In this document: positions 44,493-54,197 of the stretch, in pieces | How positions within the stretch are numbered: the stretch's first letter is position 1 | How the letters are laid out: every line of letters starts with the position of its first letter | Notes under the pieces: model-generated | Databases searched by the model: none | The model's input: the letters and a program-made list of their open reading frames with translations, nothing else | Told to the model about the DNA's origin: nothing | Position numbers and translations under genes: made by a program | Assembly (NCBI RefSeq): GCF_025024155.1 | Contig: NW_026251712.1 | Location: 548,501-612,500, forward strand | Length of the DNA stretch: 64,000 nucleotides | From: Gamsiella multidivaricata | Taxonomy: Eukaryota; Mortierellomycota; Mortierellomycetes; Mortierellales; Mortierellaceae | Direction of reading: 5' to 3'

Positions 44493-44627
44493 GTTATTAG
44501 CAGAGATATCAGCGGATTGATTTTTTTGGTGAGATATTGTCAATTATGGCTATTTTGTTAAGCAAAACTCCTGTAGTTGACAATGTCTCACCAAAAAAAT
44601 CAATCCGCTGATATCTCTGGTTATTAG
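44493..44627. mobile_element. hAT-like MITE with 8-bp target duplication
   Basis: The element spans 44501-44619 (119 bp). Its ends are inverted repeats of 43 bp with a single mismatch, starting CAGAGATATCAGCGGATTGA and enclosing a 33-bp loop. It is flanked on both sides by GTTATTAG (44493-44500 and 44620-44627), a perfect 8-bp target-site duplication. An 8-bp duplication and termini starting CAGAG are features of the hAT superfamily, so this is called a non-autonomous hAT-type element. It sits between the starts and ends of two minus-strand genes, in the promoter of the CCNDBP1-like gene, about 150 bp upstream of its ATG. Confidence 0.85.
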
Positions 44628-44686
44628 ACATGATAGATCGATGATAAATATTCAGTCGAATGCTGTGTTGGTATAAGGCTAAAATG

Positions 44687-46360
44687 CTACGGTATGGAAT
44701 ATTGGCAAATGTATGCGTCCAAAAAATCGTCTTCTATCGCTGGAGTGTCCGTGTCAGCCTGCAGGTGTTGTGGAGGATCTTGGACAGTATGCGGAGGATT
44801 CTGGAAAAAATAAAACCGCCCATCGTCCTGCTGCAATGAACCATGTGCGTCCGTTTGTAGATGTGGATGCCTCAAGGGGAGCTGAACTTCGTATTTGTCT
44901 TCCTGCTTTGAGTAAAAGGTTCCTTCAGCCTCGGTATGCGGATGTTGTGACAAACCTCGAGTGCCCTCAATACCTTTCTGCAAGCGGCCTCGCCGTCTCG
45001 GAGGCTGTGGCCACTGCTCCAACCCAACGTATGAGGGCTGATCACCATTAGCATTGTACATCATGGCAGCAGCAGAACCCCGAGGCGGCAATTCCGAGGA
45101 TGAAAGCCTCGTCCCGCATACAGCCTTCACAGGAGGGGGTAGAGGATAGCCAGGATAGAGAGACCAAGATTGCAGGTCCTTCTCTCTATCAAAAGGCCCA
45201 GGATTAACACTTGATGTGCTCGCTCGCTTCTTCCAAATGCGGTAGATGATAGCAGCTCCGATACTGCATACTAGAATAAACGCCGCAAAAGTTGATCCGA
45301 CAATAATGAATAGGCGCGTGGTATGGGATGCTGGGTCCATTGCTCCAGGTGTAGGTGAATTTGTGGAATTAGAGGAATTAGATGTGCCAGTTGAATTAGG
45401 TGTACCGGTTGTATTAGGTTGCACAACGACTGGGGCGATGTAATCGGATATCCAGCCTCCAGTCCTCAAACTGTAAACCAGAGTCATTGCCGTAGGATAG
45501 GTGTAATTGCTACTGGTGGTATTGACACCACCCCAGACAATAAAGTAATCGTTCGAAACAGCGCATGCAGGTCCTCTCCTTGCATTCGCTGCTCCTGCAT
45601 CCTGACCCTGTGTCCAAGTCGTGGTGGCAACATCTAGGGTGTATATGTCGCTTAGTGGCGCTCCTGTCGGGGTTGCTCCTCCAAATGCAACCATTTTCGA
45701 TCCTTCCTGGACAGAAATAAAGCAGGCGTTCGTTCGCGCGGAGGGCACTGTGCCTTTCATAGTATCTGTGATATTCTTCCATCCAGTAATTGGACTATAG
45801 GCGAACATCCCTGGAACCGTTCCACCAAACAGAAACATGCTCCGCAAACGCTTGCTCCAAGCAACAGAGTATCCGGCCGTAACGTTCAAACCCGGGTACA
45901 TTGGAATGTTGTCAGCCACTTGTGCAATAGTATTCAGCCGTGACATAGCCACACCAAGTGTAGTTCCATTTTGCGTATTGGCGAATCCGTTCGGGATGTA
46001 GATGAGGTTGTTTTCCGGATCTGTTGTTGCCGCCTGTCTAGAGGCGTAGTTGAACGCGTTGAACGAGAACTTTTGATCCCATGAGCCGGATTGAAAGGTA
46101 TAGGTGTAGACGGCACTGCTGTAAAGATGAATCTAGGTTTTGTTATCAAATGAAAGAGCGCTGGCTGTTGCTGCATTGGTTGGACCCGAGTCAAGTAGTC
46201 TGAAAGCCGGGCTGGAGATGCTCCATGAGGTCGAAAGATCGATCATAAATGTCTGCGTGATAAATGTAGGAAAGCCCCATTGGTATCCCCCAAAGACGTA
46301 GAGGCCTTGACCTTCGATGAAAGTAGTGGACGGCTCATGTGCGACAGCTGGCTGGTATGG
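44687..46360 (-). pseudogene. Kelch-repeat transmembrane protein, broken by an in-frame TAG
   Basis: The frame from 46360 to the stop at 44687 (558 codons) aligns throughout with the neighbouring kelch gene but carries TAG at 46135-46133, where the paralog has Trp (paralog NQSWVHL, here NKT-stop-IHLYSS). It is also closed upstream by TAA at 46363-46361, and no ATG with signal peptide was found in frame. Downstream of the TAG the frame is intact: kelch blades (VAFGGATPTGAPLSDIYTLD, VWGGVN), an Asn/Thr/Ser stalk, one membrane segment (FIIVGSTFAAFILVCSIGAA) and a Pro/Gln-rich cytosolic tail. It is best read as a recently disabled paralog. Alternatives are a truncated protein from an internal ATG, a missed splice at the CTAG, or a sequencing error. 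Confidence 0.65.
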
Positions 46361-46786
46361 TTAACCTCTGGCTGAAGGGCATAAGGCGGTGTAGAGTAGT
46401 AGGGGGGAATGTATACGAGTGGGGCTATGGGAAGGATGTAATGGGTAGCAGAAGAGGGCATATCGTGGACGATGACTTGAAGGTGGTGCAAAAACAAGAG
46501 AACATGAAATGTCAAAATGGCAAAAAGGTGATATGAATGGGTGGTGGCAGGGGACAAGCGAGGGCCCCTGGTTCACAGCAGAGTAGGGGGTTTCAGTTAA
46601 GTGTACGCGTTACACATTTGCCCCCAAATTCCGTACCCCAAACGCGTCAGCCCAGGAGCGGGTGGATTTGCAAATCCGCTCCCATTTGAAACACCCTGAC
46701 ATAGTTTTGGTAGTACAGTATAAATTGGCTCCATCTTTAAACTGAAAGAGAGGCAAACGTCCTGAAGACAGAGTAAGAAGTTTCCC
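46361..46786. other. Region between the two kelch genes
   Basis: Probably the former promoter and signal-peptide region of the broken gene. An imperfect palindrome (GGAGCGG, spacer, GGATTTG/CAAATCC, GCTCC) lies at about 46655-46682. No gene is supported. Confidence 0.4.
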
Positions 46787-46792
46787 TTTATT
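46787..46792 (-). terminator. Poly(A) signal, kelch gene
   Basis: Minus-strand AATAAA about 160 nt past the stop. Confidence 0.45.
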
Positions 46793-46952
46793 GCATCGTT
46801 AGGAATATGTGCATGATTATATTTTTATATTTGCGATCAAGGGGAAGGCTGTTACATCGTGAGCTGCGCGTCGTTCATCATCGGTATTCTTCTTTATAAT
46901 AACCCAGCGAGAAGAGCACCGAGCTATTCAATTCCGTCTTGGCCTAATCAAT

Positions 46953-48494
46953 CTATGAGTACCGTGATCCGCTCCACTGTTTCGAAGAATGTCGCCCTTG
47001 CCCAAATTCAGCATGTAAAGGTCGGCCATGGCGTTGGTCATATGCTTCACGTTCTTGAATGACAGCAGGATCTCGACATGGCATGTTTGAGAGCTGGTAA
47101 CTCATTGGGTAAGAGCTAGCTGTAGAAGGCGGCGGTGGAACATAGTAGCCGGAAGTCCCGTACGCACCTTTTTCGCCATCAGAGCGGCTAGGACTAGTGC
47201 TTGATGCAACCGCTCGCTTTTTCCAAGCGCGAAACGTAAATCCAGCTGCAATAGCAACTAAGACAACAAAGACCACGAAAACGGCTACAAGTATCGCAAG
47301 GATGTGGTCGTTATTAGTTAACGTGCCTTCCGGTGGTTTGAATGATGGGGAAGTGGAGGCCAACGGCGATGGGGTGGAGGCCGATGGTGATGAGGTAGAA
47401 GCCGATGGCGATGGCGTAGGTGCTGATATGTCTGGATGTGCAACTAGGGCTACGTAACTGGATGTCCAGGTTCCGGTCTTGAAATTGTAGACAATCGTTG
47501 TATTCTGGGGAAAGCTGCTGTCGGTTCTGGTCTCGTTGATTCCGCCCCATACGATGAGTTGGTCATTCAAAAAGGCGCACGCGGCTCCAGCCCTGGCATT
47601 TGCAGCTCCTGCATCCTGACCTTGAGTCCAGGTCATCGTCGCGACATCCAGGATTTTGATATCGCTAAGCGGCGTTCCCCCTCCGTCGATAGCTTTTCCT
47701 CCAAAAACGATCATTTTCGAACCTCTGTAGACCGGGATAAAGCAAGAAAAGGTGCGTCGGGAAGACGCAATGCCAGTTGTAGTGTGCGCAATATCACTCC
47801 ATACGTTGGCCTCCGGATTGTAGCTGTACAGTCCCGATAGAGTTCGTCCAGTGCCGCCAAAAAACAGCAGACCACGCAATGGTTTGCTCCACGCGACAGA
47901 ATAGGCCTCTACATGATCCAACTGCTGGTACGTTGGAAGGCTGTGGCCAGTTTTGTCGGTCATGTTCAGCAGCATCATGGTAGCTCCGCCAAACGAGCTG
48001 CTTTTGGTATCGATGCGATATCCGGTTGGAATGTAGATGAGGCCAGTGCCGGGGTCTGTTGTTCCAGCGCATCTGACGTAGGTATCGAAGTCATTCATCA
48101 AGAACGTTTGATCCCAGGCGCCAGCGGTGATGTTGTAGGCGTAAACGACAGTATCGGACAGGTGCACCCAGCTCTGGTTATCCGCTGTGAGGATGCTTGT
48201 TGATAGTTGATTAAGTGGCCCCTGAGCTAGTTGCTTGAATGCTGGACTGGTTGTATTCCAGGAAGTTGAGAGATCGATCATAAATGTCTGGGAATCGGAT
48301 GAAATAAGGCCGAGTAGATATCCAGCGTAGACGTAGAGGCCTTTTCCTTCAATGAAGTTTGAAGAGGACTCATATGTAGTCTTTGGCGTGAATGTCTGAG
48401 CATGGCTTGGAGGGCAGAGAGCGAGAAAGAGGATTAGAGGAAAGAAGTATGTCAGAGAGGTGACAAATATGGACAGCTTGGCAGAGGGCAGCAT
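46953..48494 (-). CDS. Kelch-repeat single-pass membrane protein
   Basis: Intronless, 513 aa. I chose ATG 48494, which opens a typical signal peptide (MLPSAKLSIFVTSLTYFFPL to SHAQ), rather than a non-ATG frame start 10 codons upstream. The ectodomain contains kelch-type blades (IEGKGLYVYAGYL, GLLFFGGTG, MIVFGGKAIDGGGTPLSDIK, LIVWGGINE). A Pro/Ser/Thr-rich stalk with repeated SPSAST units follows, then one membrane segment (ILAILVAVFVVFVVLVAIAA), a basic stop-transfer (RAWKKR) and a short cytosolic tail. A beta-propeller outside and an anchor inside suggest a surface binding or adhesion role, but the ligand is unknown. It is tandem to the broken paralog at 44687-46360. Confidence 0.85.
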   Translation of the reverse strand: MLPSAKLSIFVTSLTYFFPLILFLALCPPSHAQTFTPKTTYESSSNFIEGKGLYVYAGYLLGLISSDSQTFMIDLSTSWNTTSPAFKQLAQGPLNQLSTSILTADNQSWVHLSDTVVYAYNITAGAWDQTFLMNDFDTYVRCAGTTDPGTGLIYIPTGYRIDTKSSSFGGATMMLLNMTDKTGHSLPTYQQLDHVEAYSVAWSKPLRGLLFFGGTGRTLSGLYSYNPEANVWSDIAHTTTGIASSRRTFSCFIPVYRGSKMIVFGGKAIDGGGTPLSDIKILDVATMTWTQGQDAGAANARAGAACAFLNDQLIVWGGINETRTDSSFPQNTTIVYNFKTGTWTSSYVALVAHPDISAPTPSPSASTSSPSASTPSPLASTSPSFKPPEGTLTNNDHILAILVAVFVVFVVLVAIAAGFTFRAWKKRAVASSTSPSRSDGEKGAYGTSGYYVPPPPSTASSYPMSYQLSNMPCRDPAVIQEREAYDQRHGRPLHAEFGQGRHSSKQWSGSRYS

Positions 48495-48698
48495 GCTGTT
48501 AATAGCGCGAAATGCTCGAAACAAGGTTTGCCCTGGTTGGTGGCACGCAAAAGTAAATTAGAGTATAGACTATGGCATCTCAAGCAGAATCAGCAATCGG
48601 ATTGATGTGGACAAACAGAAAAATACCGTGTCAAATCCCAAAGGGAGCGCTCAACATCTCTTCTTTGTTCCTGATCGAATAGCTGTCGCGAACTTTTA

Positions 48699-50490
48699 TT
48701 ACTTTTCCGATAGACTGGCATTGGAAACAGCGACCATGGGCGCTGCTGAATTATGCGCACTAGGATCTGTATCTCGGACACTTCTTCTCGTCAAACCGTC
48801 GCCACTAAAGATCGAACCGTCAACATTCACCTGTACATGATCCGATTGCATATCGCGGGCGTTCGTGGTCGCTGACACAGGCTTCTCTGCAGAGTCGAAG
48901 GTCTCTCTAACACTCACACAGAAATTTGTCTGATACATTTTGCTGCCGCCTCCCATCTTCTCATCCTCCTTTGTCAGTGGTGGTAGTGATAGCGAACATG
49001 ATCCGTCGCCGTCCCCTTTACCCAGGCCACCTATTGGAGTAGAAGTGACAGTCCCAAAGCCTTGCTTGGGTCCTTTGGCGATGAACTCGACCATTGCTTC
49101 TCGGACATCGGAGGTCACTTGCATGACCTGCATTGCATTCGCCACACTGATCTGACAAGTGAGCTCAATGGTCCCTGCGGTGCAGTCGGTCACGAGCAAG
49201 GCGCAATGTCGGCCATCAAACAAAGGGTGCGCCCGTGCAAACTTGAGAAACGCCTGTCGTACTCGTGGCACATAGGCACTGTAATCGATATAAACCTTGC
49301 ATTCCGCAATCTGCTGTGGAGAGTTCCTGGACCAGTTTTGGAATATCTGTTGGTTCGAAGATGTTAGAGAATATCAATTTTAAATATGAGAACGTCCTGC
49401 AATGAGATGTCGCGTCGTAATTTACAATAAAGACCTACATTCGCCAGAAACCACGTCAGAGGAACGACTATCCGACGCTCGTCCAAGGTTCTCACAATGA
49501 CGTATTGTGACTGAATCTCTTCAATGTGTCCGACCTCGCCATTGACGCAGACCTGATCCTCAATCAAAAATGGCTGAGTCAATGCGATCGTCAAAGAGGC
49601 CAGGGCATTCTATCAAGTCCGTTGTGTTGTAAAGAAGGAGTTAGCACATGCTTAAGGCACTCTGGCGACATATCCTGGTCTCATTTCCCCCCTCGTCTAC
49701 TGTGTGTACCTCGATTGAGGACTTGGCCGCGAATCCGAGTAGTAATGCGGAGACACTTGCACTCGCCAACAGTGAAACGCCAACTTGCCACGCATTCGGG
49801 AACGTCATGGCAATACCTGCCAGACCCAGCATCCAAACCACTCCTTGGACAATCCTGGTCATGACTATGATCTGTGTTTCGACCTCTCTCGCCCTCTTGG
49901 GTTCCGAGCCCTTCAGATGTGAGTTACTCCGGCTCACAGCCATGGATGTGCACTTGATCAGCATGACCACCAGATACGAGATTGCAAAGATTAAGATGAT
50001 GATGAGCACATGGTTCAAAGCGCTGTAAACACCCACGGGAAGGGTGACGAGTTGAATAGTGATTAACAGAGCGACCGTTGGGAACATGACAAATGTCGGC
50101 TTTTTGCTATCCATTGGATGCGATAAACAATAGTGTTAATTGGGGAGCGAATGCATGACAGAATTGACAGAAAAGAGGATGAAGCAGAATCGTGTACGTT
50201 ACCAATGTTTAACAAGGTCATCGTCAAATTGCCATATCGTCTTCTTCGCGATTCGCTTGAAAATGAACGTGAGAACTAGATGGAGACAAATTGCGCCCGC
50301 AGTTACACCCAAGATGATGAATACTGCTGTCACTGTTGCCTATATGAGCAGCCAGAACCCGATTGTCAGCTGAAATACATCAAACAAATGTTCCCCGTAG
50401 AACTTGTAGGAGTGGGCCAGTGAGACGAGTATTTACAATGGGCCGGGACGTTGGGACAGATGTCGATGGTGCTGTCGTGTTGGTATCCAT
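48699..50490 (-). CDS. MscS-type mechanosensitive ion channel
   Basis: Five exons: 50490-50437, 50339-50203, 50106-49710, 49609-49439 and 49346-48699, giving 468 aa. Membrane segments: TAVFIILGVTAGAICLHLVL, VMFPTVALLITIQLVTLPVG, LNHVLIIILIFAISYLVVML and IVQGVVWMLGLAGIAM. A pore-lining helix follows (VSLLASASVSALLLGFAAKS), then the beta domain (TQPFLIEDQVCVNGEVGHIE, VIVRTLDERRIVVPLTWFLA) and NWSRN. This order matches MscS/MSL channels that open under membrane tension. The Ser-rich C-terminal tail is non-conserved. The first exon encodes only 18 residues and its GTAAAT donor is the least certain junction. No EF-hand is seen, unlike the fission-yeast Msy1/Msy2 channels. Location (ER, vacuole or plasma membrane) cannot be told. 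Confidence 0.85.
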
Positions 50491-51098
50491 GGCATAATTC
50501 CTTTGCACACAGTAATACTTGAACGAGATGAAAGGTGAGAAAGGGGGGAAGCGGGAAGCGAAATGCTGGGACAAAGGAAAGAGAAAAGAGAACGAGAGAG
50601 AAGGTAGAATGATGCAACTATAATTCATGGCCCATGGGTCAATTCAGGCACCACCCCTTGTGCTGGCACATGATCTATATCCAAGCCTGGGCGCAAGCTG
50701 TTAAAAAGGGGCACCAAGGCACGCCTGGGGGGATCTGGCGTCAATAAAAAAATAAAATAAAAGGGGGCACCAAGGGTCACCAGTAACCATTTTTTATTTT
50801 TACAACGAAGAAAAAAGTGGGGTTAAGATGTCAAAGTGCTGTCGCCAGCAAGCATTGACGGATGCCTTAACACGGTCTGTCCCCGAAAAAGGAACAGAGT
50901 TGGTGTCTGGTAGTTATTTTTTCCCGAAAGAAAAAACGTCCATTCCTACCCGGAGGATTGCTAACTAGCTCTCAACTCGTGTCAACACAAAGGACAAAGA
51001 TCTCGCAGAGGCCAAAAATTCTTATGAACAGCTGTGACCGCATTATCCATGCAATCTTTTATGGGACCCCTTTTTGATAATAGGAGACTATGTCTTTT
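50491..51098. other. MscS gene promoter and EXS gene 3' flank
   Basis: No gene is supported. A short direct repeat (GGGGCACCAAGG) occurs at about 50708 and 50765, within A-rich sequence. No AATAAA was found close to the EXS stop. Confidence 0.5.
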
Positions 51099-53085
51099 TT
51101 ATGTTTGCCACGATTCTATGTTCTCCATCATGATTGCATTGCTGCTATCCTCGGCCATGGATAACTCTCCTGCGGCTCCCCCTGCGGGACCAGCGGCGGA
51201 GAGAGGTGCCGAATTCGTATCCATATATCCCGCGCGCTTAACCATCTCAGACTCGAGTCGGAAGAGCACCCAAATCCATCTCCTCAGAACCTCCAGACAC
51301 TCCATCGTGAAGACACCGCCCTCGTATTCCTCGATCTGGATGTTTGATACCAATTTCAGCATCCAGGTCGTCCTTAACAAGAAGTCCAGGACAACGGCCA
51401 TGATGTAAAATAACGGATCTTCATAATGTAGGAAGGATCGCATACCAAATCGACGTGGTTTCTTAAAAATTCCAAAAATATTGCTGATGTTGTTGATGCT
51501 GTTGTTGTTACTGCTGTTGTTAATGCTACCATTAGCCAGCGAAGTATTATTGCCACTGTTCGGAGGTGACCCAAGAAGCGCCTTTCCATTGCCGCTGATG
51601 TTATTACTATTGCTGTTGCTGTTGTTCGCGCCTGCACTATCATTGGATGCCCTGGAGAGGTCATTCATGGCAAAGGATCCACTTTTTGGCGTTGCTGGCG
51701 ATAGAGGTCCTGACGATGGCCGAGCATGGGGACTCATAGCGTCGGAGGTTGTAGCAAAAGGGGATGTGCTGATGGTCAGCGTAGGGATGCGTCCTGCAGG
51801 ATTGGTCTGGATCAGACTCCAGTCGTGGTAGATGTCCCAATAGAACGAATAAAACGAGTTGAGTGCGACAAAAAACAGCCTAGCGAGGAAAAAATGGGGG
51901 TGCAATGTTAGTCGCATGGTATCATCGTTGCTGTGTGTTCGGTATGCATCAATATCTGGTAACATAAATGCAACGGCGCACATACCAGAGTCGGAAGAGC
52001 GAGTTGTCCGAGAGATATCCATCGTATGGCAATCCCTTCAGTGAAGCTGCCTTCGAGGTCTTCTGCATGGCCGACACAATAATGACAGGGAAGGCAGTGG
52101 CGTACTTGAGCGCGTTCATTAGGTGTCGTTCCGTGGTATAATTCGACTCGATGTACTCTGACAGACACTGACGAAGTCGGATACAATACGGGATACTAGC
52201 AATACAAACAATCGGAAATGAATGGCAACGTTCTAATCGATCAAGATCTTTTTCCAAATATCCTCCTCTACAATTACCTGGTCATAATGGGTACCATGAT
52301 ACTGCCATAACATGCATCGGCGTTCGATCCGTCCCGGTCCAGAAACATGAGGCACAGAGCAACTGTGAGATCGCCAAACACTCTCGCAAACGATGTTAAA
52401 ATATCGGCGAGAATTACATCCGCAAAAGAAACGTCAGACTTGAGTCCTGAGAACAATGCCTTCTTCATCGATCTATTGTAATCAACCCAGATTGAACGCA
52501 ATAAGCATAGGAGCCACCGAACAGAATCATTTTCAGCGGATCCTTTGCAATCATTATTGCTTACCTCAAGAACCGATAGCGCTCTTTCTTGAACATAACA
52601 TTCAACGGTAAAAACACTAAGACAAAGATCGTCAAGTAACCGAAAATCGGCACCATAATGCCCACGCGTGGATTTCCCATCGATCCCATGCCCCCCTTGA
52701 TGTCCGTTGCGGTAGGTACTTTGCCACCGTTGCTTCTCTGGTCCTTGCCTTCCGATCCAGCCACCACCCACTTGTACATCCACATGTTGATCAGGACCAC
52801 AACGAGAAATAACATGCCGAGGGAATAAATAGATCTACAGAGTGCTGAGAGCGGTGTTGACTTGTTAACAAATTTGTCGCGCGAGTGCCTCGGATGGTTG
52901 GTGTAGACGCCTGACAGAGGCGGGCTGGAGAAAAGGAGGTTGGATACATCAACTCGCAATTGTGAGAGAAGGTGAAGGTTGCTCGCCCAGGCAAACATGC
53001 CGATACAGCCCATCAACAGAACTCTGTATGGGAGCGGAACCGTTCCTGAAAAGTCCCACTCCTCAAAAATGTTGCCAATATCCAT
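51099..53085 (-). CDS. EXS-domain membrane protein (Erd1/XPR1-like)
   Basis: Four exons: 53085-52565, 52472-52278, 52195-51986 and 51879-51099, giving 568 aa. The EXS domain is recognised by PLNVMFKKERYRFLR, FADVILADILTSFARVFGDL, SIPYCIRLRQCLSEYIES, HLMNALKYATAFPVIIVSAM, FYSFYWDIYHDWSLIQ and the closing MECLEVLRRWIWVLFRLESE. No SPX domain precedes it, so the layout is that of yeast Erd1, a Golgi protein that returns phosphate from glycosylation to the cytosol and affects ER-protein retention, rather than XPR1/Syg1. About 110 residues rich in Ser/Asn/Pro interrupt the last part of the EXS domain (after LIQTNPAGR to before IFKKPRRFG). Several predicted membrane helices are visible. Confidence 0.87.
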
Positions 53086-54197
53086 TGGGGTCTCAACTTG
53101 TGATCTGTCGATATTCTCTTATCGAGAAGGAGGGTATATGATGTGCTTGAGGCGTTTGATGGATATGGGAATGGGGATTTAAAAGCGATTGCAGCAGTTG
53201 GTAGTGTGCAGTCTGAGGTATGAATACTAATGGCACTATGTCGTAATGGGGGTGAGGAGGGATGAACACTGATGACAGTGAAGAATCGTGGAGAGAGCTG
53301 AAAACAAGGCTGGCAGAAGATCAAAATGAAGAACTGGATTATGCTGGATGGCCCTGAGGCCGGGGAATCAAGATGTATAATGGAGCAAGAGAGATGATGA
53401 TGCCGGTGAGAGCTCGCGGCTCTGCTTTTGGCTTCGAAGTTGCCCAATCGAAAATCGTAGTGCTACAGGACGTGGCAGGAGTCCAAGGGAAATATTTCGA
53501 TTCCCAGAGTTCTATTCAGGTTCTTGAAGGCTATTTTCAGCAGTCTTGAATCGCCGACCCCCGTTCATTTTATCCCAAACACCATTAAACAGTTTAATAA
53601 TATGCTCCAATAAGTTTTTCCTTTTCATATGTTGCGGGTTTGATCAGATCGCGGGCACTTTCGATATAGCGATATCTTTTTCTGCAGGAAAAAAAAAAGA
53701 AAGAGAGAGTCGAGAAAAGACTCTCGTGGGCAGTTTTATGTCGCATTTACAGGCTCTATTGCTAATCTTAAAAAATTGACCGAACCTCTTCTTTGCCATA
53801 AAATAAAGTTATTAGTTTCTGGCAGAGTAGACTGTTATTGTGGCTTGTCCGGCGAAGCATTTTTTTTTTTGACTTTCATCAATGGGACCTCTAAAAGGGC
53901 GTCCTTCTTCCACAGGAGATCTTTTTCTTTTTCTCTTCTTTTTTTTTTTCTGTTTTGTTTTTCTGTTTCTGTACCCCTCCACCCAACAGTATCTCTCCAT
54001 CTCTCACGTCTTTAACGAGCAGATTTATTAGCATCCTTCATTGGTTGCTTCACTCCTGATCCATTCTCTTTTGAGTTTCCCGCTCGAATCTCGCTCACTC
54101 TTTTTTTTTCATTGCATATCTTTCATTGTATTTTGTATTTTTTTGTGCTGCATTGTTCATTCCCTACCCCGCATTCTACTATATTTGGCAAAAAAAA
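53086..54197. other. Divergent promoter, EXS gene and URA2
   Basis: 1.1 kb between two divergent starts. Pyrimidine tracts of increasing density precede URA2. No gene, RNA or clear TATA box was recognised. Confidence 0.5.
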
